Shown piece by piece: positions 8,570 to 16,000 of a stretch of 37,443 nucleotides of DNA (within the stretch, counting starts at the first letter, position 1; every line of letters begins with the position of its first letter). The stretch lies in assembly GCA_040509055.1 (NCBI GenBank), contig JBEVLT010000101.1, positions 1 to 37,443 on the forward strand, read 5' to 3'. Both the position numbers and the translations under genes were made by a program. Under the pieces are notes generated by a model, which saw only the letters and a program-made list of their open reading frames with translations, searched no databases and was not told the DNA's origin. Source of the DNA: JAJKIP01 sp040509055 (lineage in GTDB: Bacteria > Bacteroidota > Bacteroidia > Chitinophagales > Chitinophagaceae).

Positions 8570-8617
8570 GCGGTCAGGGGCGTGGTTGCCAACCCGGTGC
8601 AAAACCTCCGAACGGAA
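8570..8617 (+). pseudogene. relic of the C-terminus of a second FtsX-like permease
   Basis: Between the permease stop and the convergent GH3 gene the plus strand reads AVRGVVANPVQNLRTE. This aligns with the C-terminus of the intact permease (AIKAALANPVKSLRSE), and 12 bases are identical (GCCAACCCGGTG at 8497-8508 and 8588-8599, 91 bp apart). The relic has no initiator, no stop directly after the motif, and diverged codons. It is best explained as the last remnant of a tandem or paralogous permease gene lost by deletion. Confidence 0.6.
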
Positions 8618-8628
8618 TGGTTCTGGCC

Positions 8629-10881
8629 TTACTCGATCAGCTCAAATTCATCACTCAACCGGATATCGGCCGCTGAGGAGCCGATCATCAGGTCGAACTG
8701 GCCGGGCTCGGCCACCCATTGCAGGCGGGCATTATAAAAACCAAGCTTTTCTTTATCGATCCGAAAGCGAATGGTTTTGGATTCTCCCGGTCGTAACATG
8801 ATCTTTTGAAAATCTTTTAATTCTTTCACCGGGCGCACTACGGAACCCACCCGGTCCCGCAGGTACAGCTGCACTACTTCTTCTCCGGCATAATTGCCCG
8901 TGTTGGCGATCGCCACTGTTACTTCAATGGTTTCACCGGCCTTCATTTTTCTTTTGCTCAATTGCAGGTTACTGTATTGAAAGGTGGTATAGCTCAATCC
9001 ATACCCAAATTCGTAAGCCGGGTAGATGGAAAGATCGTTGTAGGCGGAACGGTAAAAACGATCGCTGTCACCTGTAGCCGGGCGACCGGTATTGAAATGG
9101 CTGTAATAGATAGGTATCTGCCCTTCGGATCGCGGAAAGCTGATCGGCAGTTTGCCCGAAGGATTGTAGTCGCCAAACAATACATCTGCTATCGCGTTGC
9201 CGGCTTCGCTGCCCAGCCACCAGGTATATAAAATGGTATTGGTGCGATCGGCCACCCGGTCAAAGATCAGTGGCCGCCCGGCATTGATCAACACCACCAC
9301 CGGTTTGCCGGTAGCCTGTATGGTCTGTACCAGCTCCTCCTGCACCCCTGGCAAATGAATATTGCTGCGGCTTTTGGCCTCGCCGCTCATGTCCCTTCTT
9401 TCGCCAATACTCAGGATCACTACATCGGCCTGCTGCGCTACGCTCACCGCTTCTGCAAATCCTGCACGGCTGGTATCTTCAATACCGCAGCCCCTGGCAT
9501 ACAATAACCTGGTGTCGTCTCCAAGCTTATTCACCAGTCCCTGCCACTGCGAAACGATATAGCTGCTGTCGCCCGGCATTTCGATGGACCAGAAGCCCAG
9601 GTTTTGCTTTACTTCTTTCACCAGCGGACCAATGAAAGCGATCTTTTTTATGTGTTTGGGCAATGGGAGTACGGGGACGGTCTGCCCGGGCAACGGATCA
9701 TTCTTCAGCAGCACGATACTTTTGACGGCTACTTCCCTTGCCGCTTTTGTATGCGCCGGGTTATTCAGTTCGCGCTGTTCACGTTCTGTATTGCAAAACC
9801 GGTAAGGGTCGTCGAAAAGGCCCATCTCGAATTTCTTGCGGAGGATCCTTCTTACTGCATCCTCCACCAGGACTATCGGCACTTTTCCCTCCCGCACCAG
9901 CTGCGCCAGGTGATTTTTATAGCTGCGGCTTTCCATATCCATATCGCTACCGGCTGCGATGGCCGCCAGCGCAGCTTCATAATTATTTTTTACAAAACCA
10001 TGCTGGATCATTTCTCCTACCGAGCCCCAGTCGCTCACCACAAACCCGGAAAACTTCCATTTTCCTTTCAGGATATCGCGCTGCAGATAGCTGTTGCCGG
10101 TAGCAGGGATGCCATTGAGGTCATTAAACGAGTTCATGAAGGTGGCGGCTCCTGCATCGGCTGCTGCCTTGAAAGGTGGCAGGTATACCTCCCAGAGCAT
10201 ACGGTCGCTCATATCAACGGAGTTGTAGTCACGACCGCCCACCGCTGCACCATAGGCGGCAAAGTGTTTGGCGCAAGCCATTACCGCATCCGTATTTCCC
10301 AATCCCCTGCCCTGGAAACCCCTCACCCTTGCGGCGGCGATCAGCGATCCCAGGTAAGGATCTTCACCGGCGCCTTCCATCACCCGGCCCCAGCGCGGAT
10401 CGCGGGCAATGTCCACCATCGGTGCAAAGGTCCAGTGAATGCCGGCGGCCGATGCTTCGGTGGCAGCCACTCTTGCCGATAGCTCCATGGCATTCATGTC
10501 CCAGCTGGCCGCTTCGGCCAGGGGGATCGGGAACGTGGTTTTATAACCATGGATCACATCCTGCCCGAACAGCAGCGGGATTTTCAGGCGCGACTGCATG
10601 GCCATTTCCTGCAGCTGGCGGGTATGCTGCACACCCATGATATTGAGCATGGAGCCGATCTGTCCCTTGCGGATCTGCTCCTGCTTGTCTCCATCGGGCG
10701 TGATGGGCCCGGTCGCATTCCAGTCGCCGTTGTATTGATTCAGCTGGCCCACTTTTTCTTCAAGGGTCATCAGCTTCAGCACCGAATCTACCCGCTGCTT
10801 AATAGTTTTTTGCTGGGCATGGCTCATAACACCACCCAGTAAAAAAATAACCGGCAGCATCGCTCTTACGTATTGTATCAT
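8629..10881 (-). CDS. bglX: GH3 beta-glucosidase (BglX type), exported
   Basis: 750 residues with an N-terminal signal peptide (MIQYVRAMLPVIFLLGG, then SHAQQ). Glycoside hydrolase family 3: a TIM barrel (about 30-360) with KHFAAYG and the nucleophile D284 in GFVVSDWGS; an alpha/beta sandwich with GERRDMSGEAKSRSNI, where the E of SGEA is the expected acid/base; and a C-terminal fibronectin-III-like domain (VTVAIANTGNYAGEEVVQLY). It releases terminal beta-linked glucose, or related sugars, from oligosaccharides in the periplasm. It is the last gene of a minus-strand operon, 30 bp after the dehydrogenase small subunit. It is a paralogue of the GH3 at 17744. The substrate linkage cannot be read from the sequence. 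Confidence 0.93.
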   Translation of the reverse strand: MIQYVRAMLPVIFLLGGVMSHAQQKTIKQRVDSVLKLMTLEEKVGQLNQYNGDWNATGPITPDGDKQEQIRKGQIGSMLNIMGVQHTRQLQEMAMQSRLKIPLLFGQDVIHGYKTTFPIPLAEAASWDMNAMELSARVAATEASAAGIHWTFAPMVDIARDPRWGRVMEGAGEDPYLGSLIAAARVRGFQGRGLGNTDAVMACAKHFAAYGAAVGGRDYNSVDMSDRMLWEVYLPPFKAAADAGAATFMNSFNDLNGIPATGNSYLQRDILKGKWKFSGFVVSDWGSVGEMIQHGFVKNNYEAALAAIAAGSDMDMESRSYKNHLAQLVREGKVPIVLVEDAVRRILRKKFEMGLFDDPYRFCNTEREQRELNNPAHTKAAREVAVKSIVLLKNDPLPGQTVPVLPLPKHIKKIAFIGPLVKEVKQNLGFWSIEMPGDSSYIVSQWQGLVNKLGDDTRLLYARGCGIEDTSRAGFAEAVSVAQQADVVILSIGERRDMSGEAKSRSNIHLPGVQEELVQTIQATGKPVVVLINAGRPLIFDRVADRTNTILYTWWLGSEAGNAIADVLFGDYNPSGKLPISFPRSEGQIPIYYSHFNTGRPATGDSDRFYRSAYNDLSIYPAYEFGYGLSYTTFQYSNLQLSKRKMKAGETIEVTVAIANTGNYAGEEVVQLYLRDRVGSVVRPVKELKDFQKIMLRPGESKTIRFRIDKEKLGFYNARLQWVAEPGQFDLMIGSSAADIRLSDEFELIE

Positions 10882-10911
10882 GCAGCATGAATTAAATAAA
10901 ATGAAAAGCGA

Positions 10912-11466
10912 TCAGGCAATCACCTTATCGCCTTTTTGATAGGGAACGCAGCCGACATATTTCCCGGGCACCGGCATATAACGCTTCGCCTGCGTGCAGC
11001 CGGGCTTCGAGGTAAAATAACCCAACAGCGCGAGCTCTTTCATCATCCGGAAATAATGAACAGGATCGTTATCTTTTTGGGTTGTCGTGTATGCTTTTTG
11101 CTCATCGTCCACCTGCACCAGCAACGCATGACGCTGCGCAGGTGTTAGCTTCATAAACGGATTGCCGTACTTTTCTGCAGAACGTTCGTTAAGGGTCTGC
11201 ATTCCTTTCCTGAAGATCGCCTGTTCGTTTTCATCATAGCAGTCACTGACCATGAGAGCCATGAACTGCCCGGCCTGAGCTGCCCTGGCACCGGGTGTAG
11301 TCGTTTCAGGAAGAATGGTCTCAGCAATCTCATCCAGGTAGTCCATATCCGATGCGGAAAAGGATTTTGTGCCGGGTGCGGCACAGCCGGCCAGGAAACT
11401 GCTGGCCCCTACCAGCGTACCGCCCAGCAGCAATGAAATATATCGTATGGCTTCTTTACGGTCCAT
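10912..11466 (-). CDS. gluconate 2-dehydrogenase subunit 3-like protein
   Basis: 184 residues of the gluconate 2-dehydrogenase subunit 3 family, the small partner of GMC-type sugar dehydrogenases. The N-terminus has basic DRKEAIRY followed by a hydrophobic stretch and LAGCA, a candidate export signal with a lipobox-like Cys near residue 28; no twin arginine is present. The family hallmark segment YLDEIAETILPETTTPGARA is present at about 43-62. The start codon lies 1 bp after the GMC stop, so translational coupling is expected. The large subunit's partner is often needed for export and for electron transfer to a cytochrome; no cytochrome c gene is adjacent. Confidence 0.85.
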   Translation of the reverse strand: MDRKEAIRYISLLLGGTLVGASSFLAGCAAPGTKSFSASDMDYLDEIAETILPETTTPGARAAQAGQFMALMVSDCYDENEQAIFRKGMQTLNERSAEKYGNPFMKLTPAQRHALLVQVDDEQKAYTTTQKDNDPVHYFRMMKELALLGYFTSKPGCTQAKRYMPVPGKYVGCVPYQKGDKVIA

Positions 11467-11467
11467 C

Positions 11468-13192
11468 TTACAGGTTTCCTTTTTTCATTTCGCCGGCAGC
11501 ATGATTAGCGGCTCTTGCCGTCAGCGCCATATACAGGATGGATGGACTCTGGTTGCCGGTGCTGGTCATGCAGGCTCCATCCGTTACAAACACATTCTTA
11601 CAATGATGCAGCTGGTTCCATTCATTTAGCAGCGAGGCCCCGGGATCCGTTCCCATCCGGCAACCGCCCATTTCATGAATATCGAGGCCCGGCGCCTGGT
11701 GATTGTCATTGCTGAAAATATGTTTGCCCCCTGCTTTTTCCAGCATGACCGCGCTCTGCTCCAGGAAATCCTTTACCATCTTATCATCATTATCATCGTA
11801 GCCTACCGAGGTTACCAGCAGGGGTATGCCCCATTGATCCGTTTTATCCCTGCTTAGCCTTACATGATTGCTTTCTTTCGGGATTGTTTCCCCCTGCAGG
11901 TACATGTAGATGCCCCATTTGCCCGGCTCTGCCATCGCATCCTTGTAAGCGCCCCCGATCGTTTCGGCCATCCCGGTTTCCGCAGGCGCCGAGCGGTAGG
12001 CCCCCGAGAAGGTAGTAAAACCACCTGCATAACCGGTGTCCTGCTTATGCAGGTTGCGGTAGTTGGCAATGATGGTTTCAGTAGGATTTTTTCCCAGGAA
12101 ATACCGGTTTTCAAACCCTTCTATTTCCGCACTCGCAAAGGCCCGGTAATTATGATGCATCACATATTTGCCCAGCAGGCCGGAATCATTGCCAAGGCCA
12201 TTGGGAAAGCGCCGCGATGTGGAATGCAGCAGCACCAGGTTGCTGTTTAGCGCCGATGCATTCACAAAAATAATCCGGGCAAAGTATTCGGTAGCCTGTT
12301 TTGTATTGGTATCGATCACCCGCACACCGGCCGCTTTCTGCTTCTGCTCATCGTAAATGATAGAATGCACTACCGAAAAGGGCCTGAGTACCAGGTTGCC
12401 GGTTTTCTGTGCCCAGGGAATCGTAGAAGATACCGAACTGAAATAACCTCCGAACGGGCAACCGCGCATACATAAATTTCTGGACTGGCATTGTGCCCGG
12501 CCTTGTTGCAGGTGAATATCCTGTGGCTGGGTCACATGTGCCCAGCGGCCCTGCACCAGGTGACGACCAAAGTTCTCTTTGATGCTTTTTTGCAAATGCT
12601 GCTCTACACAGTTCAGATCGAACGGCGGAAGAAATTCTCCGTCGGGCATCGACTCCAGCCCGTCCTTATTGCCGCATACCCCGATAAATTTTTCTACATA
12701 CGAATACCAGGGCGCCACATCCTCATACCCGATCGGCCAGTTCATGCCGTACCCATGTCGTTCCGGCGCCGTGAACTCGAAGGGGCTCCAGCGCTGGCAG
12801 GCACGTCCCCAGGTCAATGACTTGCCCCCAACCTGGTAGCCGCGTATCCAGTCGAACGGTTTTTCCTGCACATAGGGATGATCCTTGTCCTGTATAAAAA
12901 AATGGGCCGTGTCTTCACCATAACCCGCCGCTTTGGAGATGAGCGGGTTGGCGCTGAGGAACTCCCTGGTCATCCGCCCGCGATGCGGGAATTCCCAGGG
13001 CGCTTTATTCGCAGTGGGATAATCTTTGATATGCTGCACGTCTCTGCCCCGTTCGAGCACCAGGGTTTTCAGCCCCAGGTCGCAGAGCTCTTTGGCGGCC
13101 CATCCGCCGCTGATGCCTGAGCCGATCACAATCGCATCAAAACTGTGTTGCCGGACACCGCCGGAATTGATATGAAGTGAATCATCAGGCAT
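11468..13192 (-). CDS. GMC-family FAD-dependent sugar dehydrogenase, large subunit
   Basis: 574 residues from the ATG at 13190-13192. A longer frame from 13366 would read through a terminator hairpin and the promoter and is rejected. The FAD-binding motif is FDAIVIGSGISGGWAAKEL near the N-terminus. A Cys-rich loop CMRGCPFGGYF sits mid-protein, and the C-terminal GMC block has HEMGGCRMGTDP followed by VTDGACMTSTGNQSPS, with the expected catalytic His/Asn region. With the downstream subunit-3-like protein it resembles the two-subunit glucoside 3-dehydrogenase / gluconate 2-dehydrogenase class, which oxidises sugars in the periplasm. Glucoside 3-oxidation is an inference supported by the GH3 gene in the same operon and a secreted Gfo/Idh/MocA gene nearby. 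It is the first gene of the operon GMC - subunit 3 - GH3. Confidence 0.88.
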   Translation of the reverse strand: MPDDSLHINSGGVRQHSFDAIVIGSGISGGWAAKELCDLGLKTLVLERGRDVQHIKDYPTANKAPWEFPHRGRMTREFLSANPLISKAAGYGEDTAHFFIQDKDHPYVQEKPFDWIRGYQVGGKSLTWGRACQRWSPFEFTAPERHGYGMNWPIGYEDVAPWYSYVEKFIGVCGNKDGLESMPDGEFLPPFDLNCVEQHLQKSIKENFGRHLVQGRWAHVTQPQDIHLQQGRAQCQSRNLCMRGCPFGGYFSSVSSTIPWAQKTGNLVLRPFSVVHSIIYDEQKQKAAGVRVIDTNTKQATEYFARIIFVNASALNSNLVLLHSTSRRFPNGLGNDSGLLGKYVMHHNYRAFASAEIEGFENRYFLGKNPTETIIANYRNLHKQDTGYAGGFTTFSGAYRSAPAETGMAETIGGAYKDAMAEPGKWGIYMYLQGETIPKESNHVRLSRDKTDQWGIPLLVTSVGYDDNDDKMVKDFLEQSAVMLEKAGGKHIFSNDNHQAPGLDIHEMGGCRMGTDPGASLLNEWNQLHHCKNVFVTDGACMTSTGNQSPSILYMALTARAANHAAGEMKKGNL

Positions 13193-13244
13193 GCAATCAA
13201 TATCAGCTGCAGGTTGACGTACTGAAGTTAATTCATTTTTTAAC

Positions 13245-13302
13245 GTACCTGCACAGGTACTGCAAACAATAATCAGGGATGAAAATGTTTTCAAACATCC
13301 CT
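13245..13302 (-). promoter_or_regulatory. candidate promoter and operators of the GMC-GH3 operon
   Basis: On the minus strand, TTTG (13292-13295) stands about 21 bp before ATTGTTTG (13263-13270), close to the -33/-7 pattern but with one mismatch in the -7 box. A 16-bp near-perfect palindrome GTACCTG-CA-CAGGTAC (13245-13260) covers the expected start site. A second dyad, AGGGATG (13275-13281) / CATCCCT (13296-13302), brackets the -33 box and spacer. The leader would be about 65 nt. Confidence 0.4.
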
Positions 13303-13310
13303 TATATGAT

Positions 13311-13341
13311 AAAACCTCCCGGTATTGTACGGGAGGTTTTT
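13311..13341. terminator. intrinsic terminator, probably of the 13363-14220 lipoprotein gene
   Basis: Perfect 11-bp stem AAAACCTCCCG (13311-13321) / CGGGAGGTTTT (13330-13340) with an 8-nt loop. It lies 22 bp after the stop of the minus-strand lipoprotein gene and ends in T-rich sequence on both strands, so it could act bidirectionally. Confidence 0.8.
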
Positions 13342-13362
13342 CATACTTATTGTATATGAATA

Positions 13363-14220
13363 TCAATAATAGGTATAGACAAAATCAGGGTCCGTAAACA
13401 CTACCTGTCCATAAATGGTGGTCTGAGAAGAAAGAGGATAACAATTGCTGTTATAAATATATTTATTTCCCGTGGTCATATCGATGCCGCTGCCCGTTCG
13501 ATCCTGGTAACGCTGATCAATATAGTTGTTAGCGCCCCAATAGCGAAAAATGACATAATCATCGTCCAGAAACATCATGTAGGGGGCAAGGCCGGCGAAA
13601 GGGTTTTTGCGGGCGTCCCTTGTATAAGTGTAAGTAGACTCATTATCATAGGTTGCTCCGTTCTTCCAGTAGTTTTCTGCTTTGACAATATTATCGTTCG
13701 CATCTGTCGTAATCGTCCAGTAAAAGTCCAGAAATCCGAACGAATAGCCCGTGTACCGGGACAGCTTTCCATTTGTATAACCAAGCGAAATAGTCTGGTT
13801 ATAATGCTTCCGATACATAGAATCCACCTTGCCTTCCGTATTGTAACGAAAGACAGCCGTGTCCACAATACTGTTGTCCGAATTGTTGTACAAAACCGCT
13901 TCTTTGATCCTTCCGCTCTCATAAATATACTTAGCTGTATAATCCCCGGACAGCTGCACACTCATTTTAATAGAACTGATGGTACCATCTGCATTCCAGG
14001 TTGCCTCTATAACCTGTCTGTCAAAGGTGCTCTGTATGCTTTTGAGATTCATCACCGTGTTGTTGCAGGCCCCGTTGTTATTGCCTCCTCCATTACCGCC
14101 GCCACCATTGCCGCCGCCTGCAGGATCATCAAATCCGACCTCTGGCTGACACGAAGTGAAATAAACTGCTGAAAACACGAGCACCACAACCAACTTATAA
14201 ACTGATCTCATAAAGTCCAT
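13363..14220 (-). CDS. lipoprotein of unknown function with Gly/Asn-rich linker
   Basis: 285 residues from 14220; a second ATG at 14211 (MRSVYKLVV) would give 282 and places the basic residue at the right distance from the hydrophobic core. The lipobox is VYFTSC, with Cys at about residue 24. It is followed by a low-complexity Gly/Asn linker (GGGNGGGGNGGGNNN) and then a beta-rich domain with tyrosine-rich repeats (YIYESGRIKEAVLYNN; FRYNTEGKVDSMYRKHY; GYTNGKLSRYTGYSFG) like those of wall-associated or RHS-like beta-sheet lipoproteins in this phylum. It is probably anchored in the outer membrane. The function is not recognised. It is a single-gene unit with its own -7 box and terminator. Confidence 0.72.
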   Translation of the reverse strand: MDFMRSVYKLVVVLVFSAVYFTSCQPEVGFDDPAGGGNGGGGNGGGNNNGACNNTVMNLKSIQSTFDRQVIEATWNADGTISSIKMSVQLSGDYTAKYIYESGRIKEAVLYNNSDNSIVDTAVFRYNTEGKVDSMYRKHYNQTISLGYTNGKLSRYTGYSFGFLDFYWTITTDANDNIVKAENYWKNGATYDNESTYTYTRDARKNPFAGLAPYMMFLDDDYVIFRYWGANNYIDQRYQDRTGSGIDMTTGNKYIYNSNCYPLSSQTTIYGQVVFTDPDFVYTYY

Positions 14221-14456
14221 TTAGCGCGGCAAATATAAACAAGAGCCGTCAATATGCTGGTTGTGATGGATTAACGGCATAGACCCTGTCCGTCAAATCA
14301 ACCCGATCAAAGAGCTTTGAGGCATAAAATACATTTGATTATTAGCAAACTAAAAACCAAAACCGTCACCGGCTTTGTTGATTGCTCATTTTGTGCTTAT
14401 GTGCCTGCCTTAACAGGACCTTCTGTTTGTTACGCAGGAATGCCCGTTAACAATCC
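14221..14456. other. non-coding spacer between the lipoprotein and GH30 genes
   Basis: 236 bp. It holds the lipoprotein -7 box and a short palindrome TCAAAGAGCTTTGA at about 14309-14322. No credible small gene and no strong terminator for the upstream GH cluster was seen. Confidence 0.4.
14230..14237 (-). promoter_or_regulatory. candidate -7 box of the lipoprotein gene
   Basis: The minus strand reads TATATTTG, a perfect TAnnTTTG match, 10 bp before the ATG at 14220 and 19 bp before the alternative ATG at 14211. The very short leader this implies favours the 14211 start. No TTTG -33 box is evident. Confidence 0.45.
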
Positions 14457-15932
14457 TTAAAACACAAATGTCATGATCGAGTGCGGCAAAGCCGTTGCTT
14501 CGGCAGCCTTGCCCTGTATCCACAGGTAAAAAGGCGTTTGCTGGCTGCCCTGGTTCATCACCACTACTACGATCTTACCGTCTTCGTTTTTGAAAGCCGT
14601 CGTGAGCAACTGGCTGCGGCTGGCTGCGCTGGTAACTCTTTTGGCTCCGGTTTTAATGAATTTGGAGAAATGGCCGATGTAATAATAGGCATTGGTATAG
14701 ATCAGCTGCCCTGTTTTGGTATCGCCATGCACCGGCGCAAAGCAGAAGTTCTGCACATGGTTAGGACCGCCGGTTTCGTCCAGCAAAATGTTCCAGTCGG
14801 TAAAGCCGACCATCCCGTTGTTGAAATCGTTGATCATGGCGCGGCCATATTCTTCACCAAGGCCCCAGAAATTATAACGGGTCTCGTTGAAACTTTCCGC
14901 GCAGCCTTCGGTAAATAAAATATGCTTGTCCGGGTAAGCTTCATGCACGCGTTTGATGTTCTCGTACATCGGCTGACCGCCGCTCCAGTCCTCGTACCAG
15001 TGAAAGCCCACCCCCCAGGCATATTTGGCGGCTTCCGGATCATCCAGCAGGGTACTGGCCCGCTGGTACACCAGGTCGCGGTTATGATCCCATACAATGA
15101 TCTTGCGATCGCCTAATCCTTCTTTGGCCATGGTGGGGCCGAGATAGTTCTTCAGGAATTCGGTCTCCTCTTTATCGGAATAGATACAGGACTCCCACTT
15201 CTGCGTAGCCATCGGCTCGTTCTGGATCGAAATGCCCCATACCGGTATGCCCTCCTGCTCATAGGCCTTGATAAATTTGGTATAATAGTTTGCCCAGCTC
15301 TGGTAGTAGTCCGGTTTGAGCTTACCGCCATGCAGCATATCGTTATTGTCCTTCATCCAGGCGGGCGGGCTCCAGGGGCTGGCAAACAAGGTAAGCTTGC
15401 CGCCTGCCGCTGCTATGGCCTGCTTGATAAAAGGGATACGGTATTGCTTATCATGCTCTATGGAAAAGGTTTTTAGCTCCTTGTCATTATCGGCCACATA
15501 CGTATAGCTGCCGCTGCTGAAGTCGCAGCTGTGGATATTGGTGCGGGCCAGCGTGTAGCCAATACCTTTTTGCGGATCGAAATACGCCTGCAGTATCTCC
15601 TGCTGCTTGCCGGCAGGCAGTTTGGCAAAGGTTTCGGCAGAGGCATCGGTCAATGCCGCCCCGATACCCAGGAAGGTCTGGAAGGTTTTGCCGGGATCGA
15701 CAAATACACAGACCTGTGTTTCCTTCGGCTGGCCGAAATAACTGAACTGCAGGGTATCCGTCGGCGTCAGCCGGTAGCTGCTGCTGTCGGCCGTGGTATA
15801 AACCGTGATGGTTTTCCCGGCCGTGACGAAACTGTCGGTTCGCGCAGGCGGTGTTGTGTCCAGGTGATCGTTTTTGGTTTCCGAACAGGCCAGCAGGAAA
15901 AGGACAGGAGCAATAGCGATGATCTTTTTCAT
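14457..15932 (-). CDS. GH30 glycoside hydrolase, lipoprotein (first of a tandem pair)
   Basis: 491 residues. A lipoprotein signal (MKKIIAIAPVLFLLACSE, Cys16) suggests outer-membrane anchoring. Glycoside hydrolase family 30: a (beta/alpha)8 barrel flanked by a beta-sandwich. Visible hallmarks are LTLFASPWSPPAWMKDN (about 180-196), the acid/base E239 in ISIQNEP, and the nucleophile E342 in HILFTEGCAES. GH30 enzymes of this branch act on beta-1,6-glucan, glucosylceramide-like or related beta-glycosides; which applies is not decidable here. It is the last gene of the minus-strand cluster, 68 bp after the second GH30. The two GH30 proteins share motifs but are clearly diverged, so different specificity is likely. 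Confidence 0.92.
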   Translation of the reverse strand: MKKIIAIAPVLFLLACSETKNDHLDTTPPARTDSFVTAGKTITVYTTADSSSYRLTPTDTLQFSYFGQPKETQVCVFVDPGKTFQTFLGIGAALTDASAETFAKLPAGKQQEILQAYFDPQKGIGYTLARTNIHSCDFSSGSYTYVADNDKELKTFSIEHDKQYRIPFIKQAIAAAGGKLTLFASPWSPPAWMKDNNDMLHGGKLKPDYYQSWANYYTKFIKAYEQEGIPVWGISIQNEPMATQKWESCIYSDKEETEFLKNYLGPTMAKEGLGDRKIIVWDHNRDLVYQRASTLLDDPEAAKYAWGVGFHWYEDWSGGQPMYENIKRVHEAYPDKHILFTEGCAESFNETRYNFWGLGEEYGRAMINDFNNGMVGFTDWNILLDETGGPNHVQNFCFAPVHGDTKTGQLIYTNAYYYIGHFSKFIKTGAKRVTSAASRSQLLTTAFKNEDGKIVVVVMNQGSQQTPFYLWIQGKAAEATALPHSIMTFVF

Positions 15933-16000
15933 TTCGAAAAGTTTATATCAGTTACAGGTAGCGATACCCGTATAAAATACGATCTGCTTACAGCGGCATC
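15933..16000. other. leader between the two GH30 genes containing a shared octamer
   Basis: 68 bp gap. TATATCAG lies at 15944-15951 on the plus strand, extended as TATATCAGTTACA. The same octamer occurs on the minus strand in two other leaders of this cluster (22538-22545 and 17605-17612). Confidence 0.3.

Noticed and set aside
13193..13366. N-terminal extension of the GMC dehydrogenase to 13366
   Set aside because: The extension crosses a perfect intrinsic terminator and the likely promoter; its residues do not resemble the family, and the start at 13192 places the FAD motif at the usual distance.
14080..14125. Gly/Asn-coding repeat in the lipoprotein as a mobile or phase-variable repeat
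   Set aside because: The codons are irregular and in frame; it reads as an ordinary flexible linker after the lipobox.
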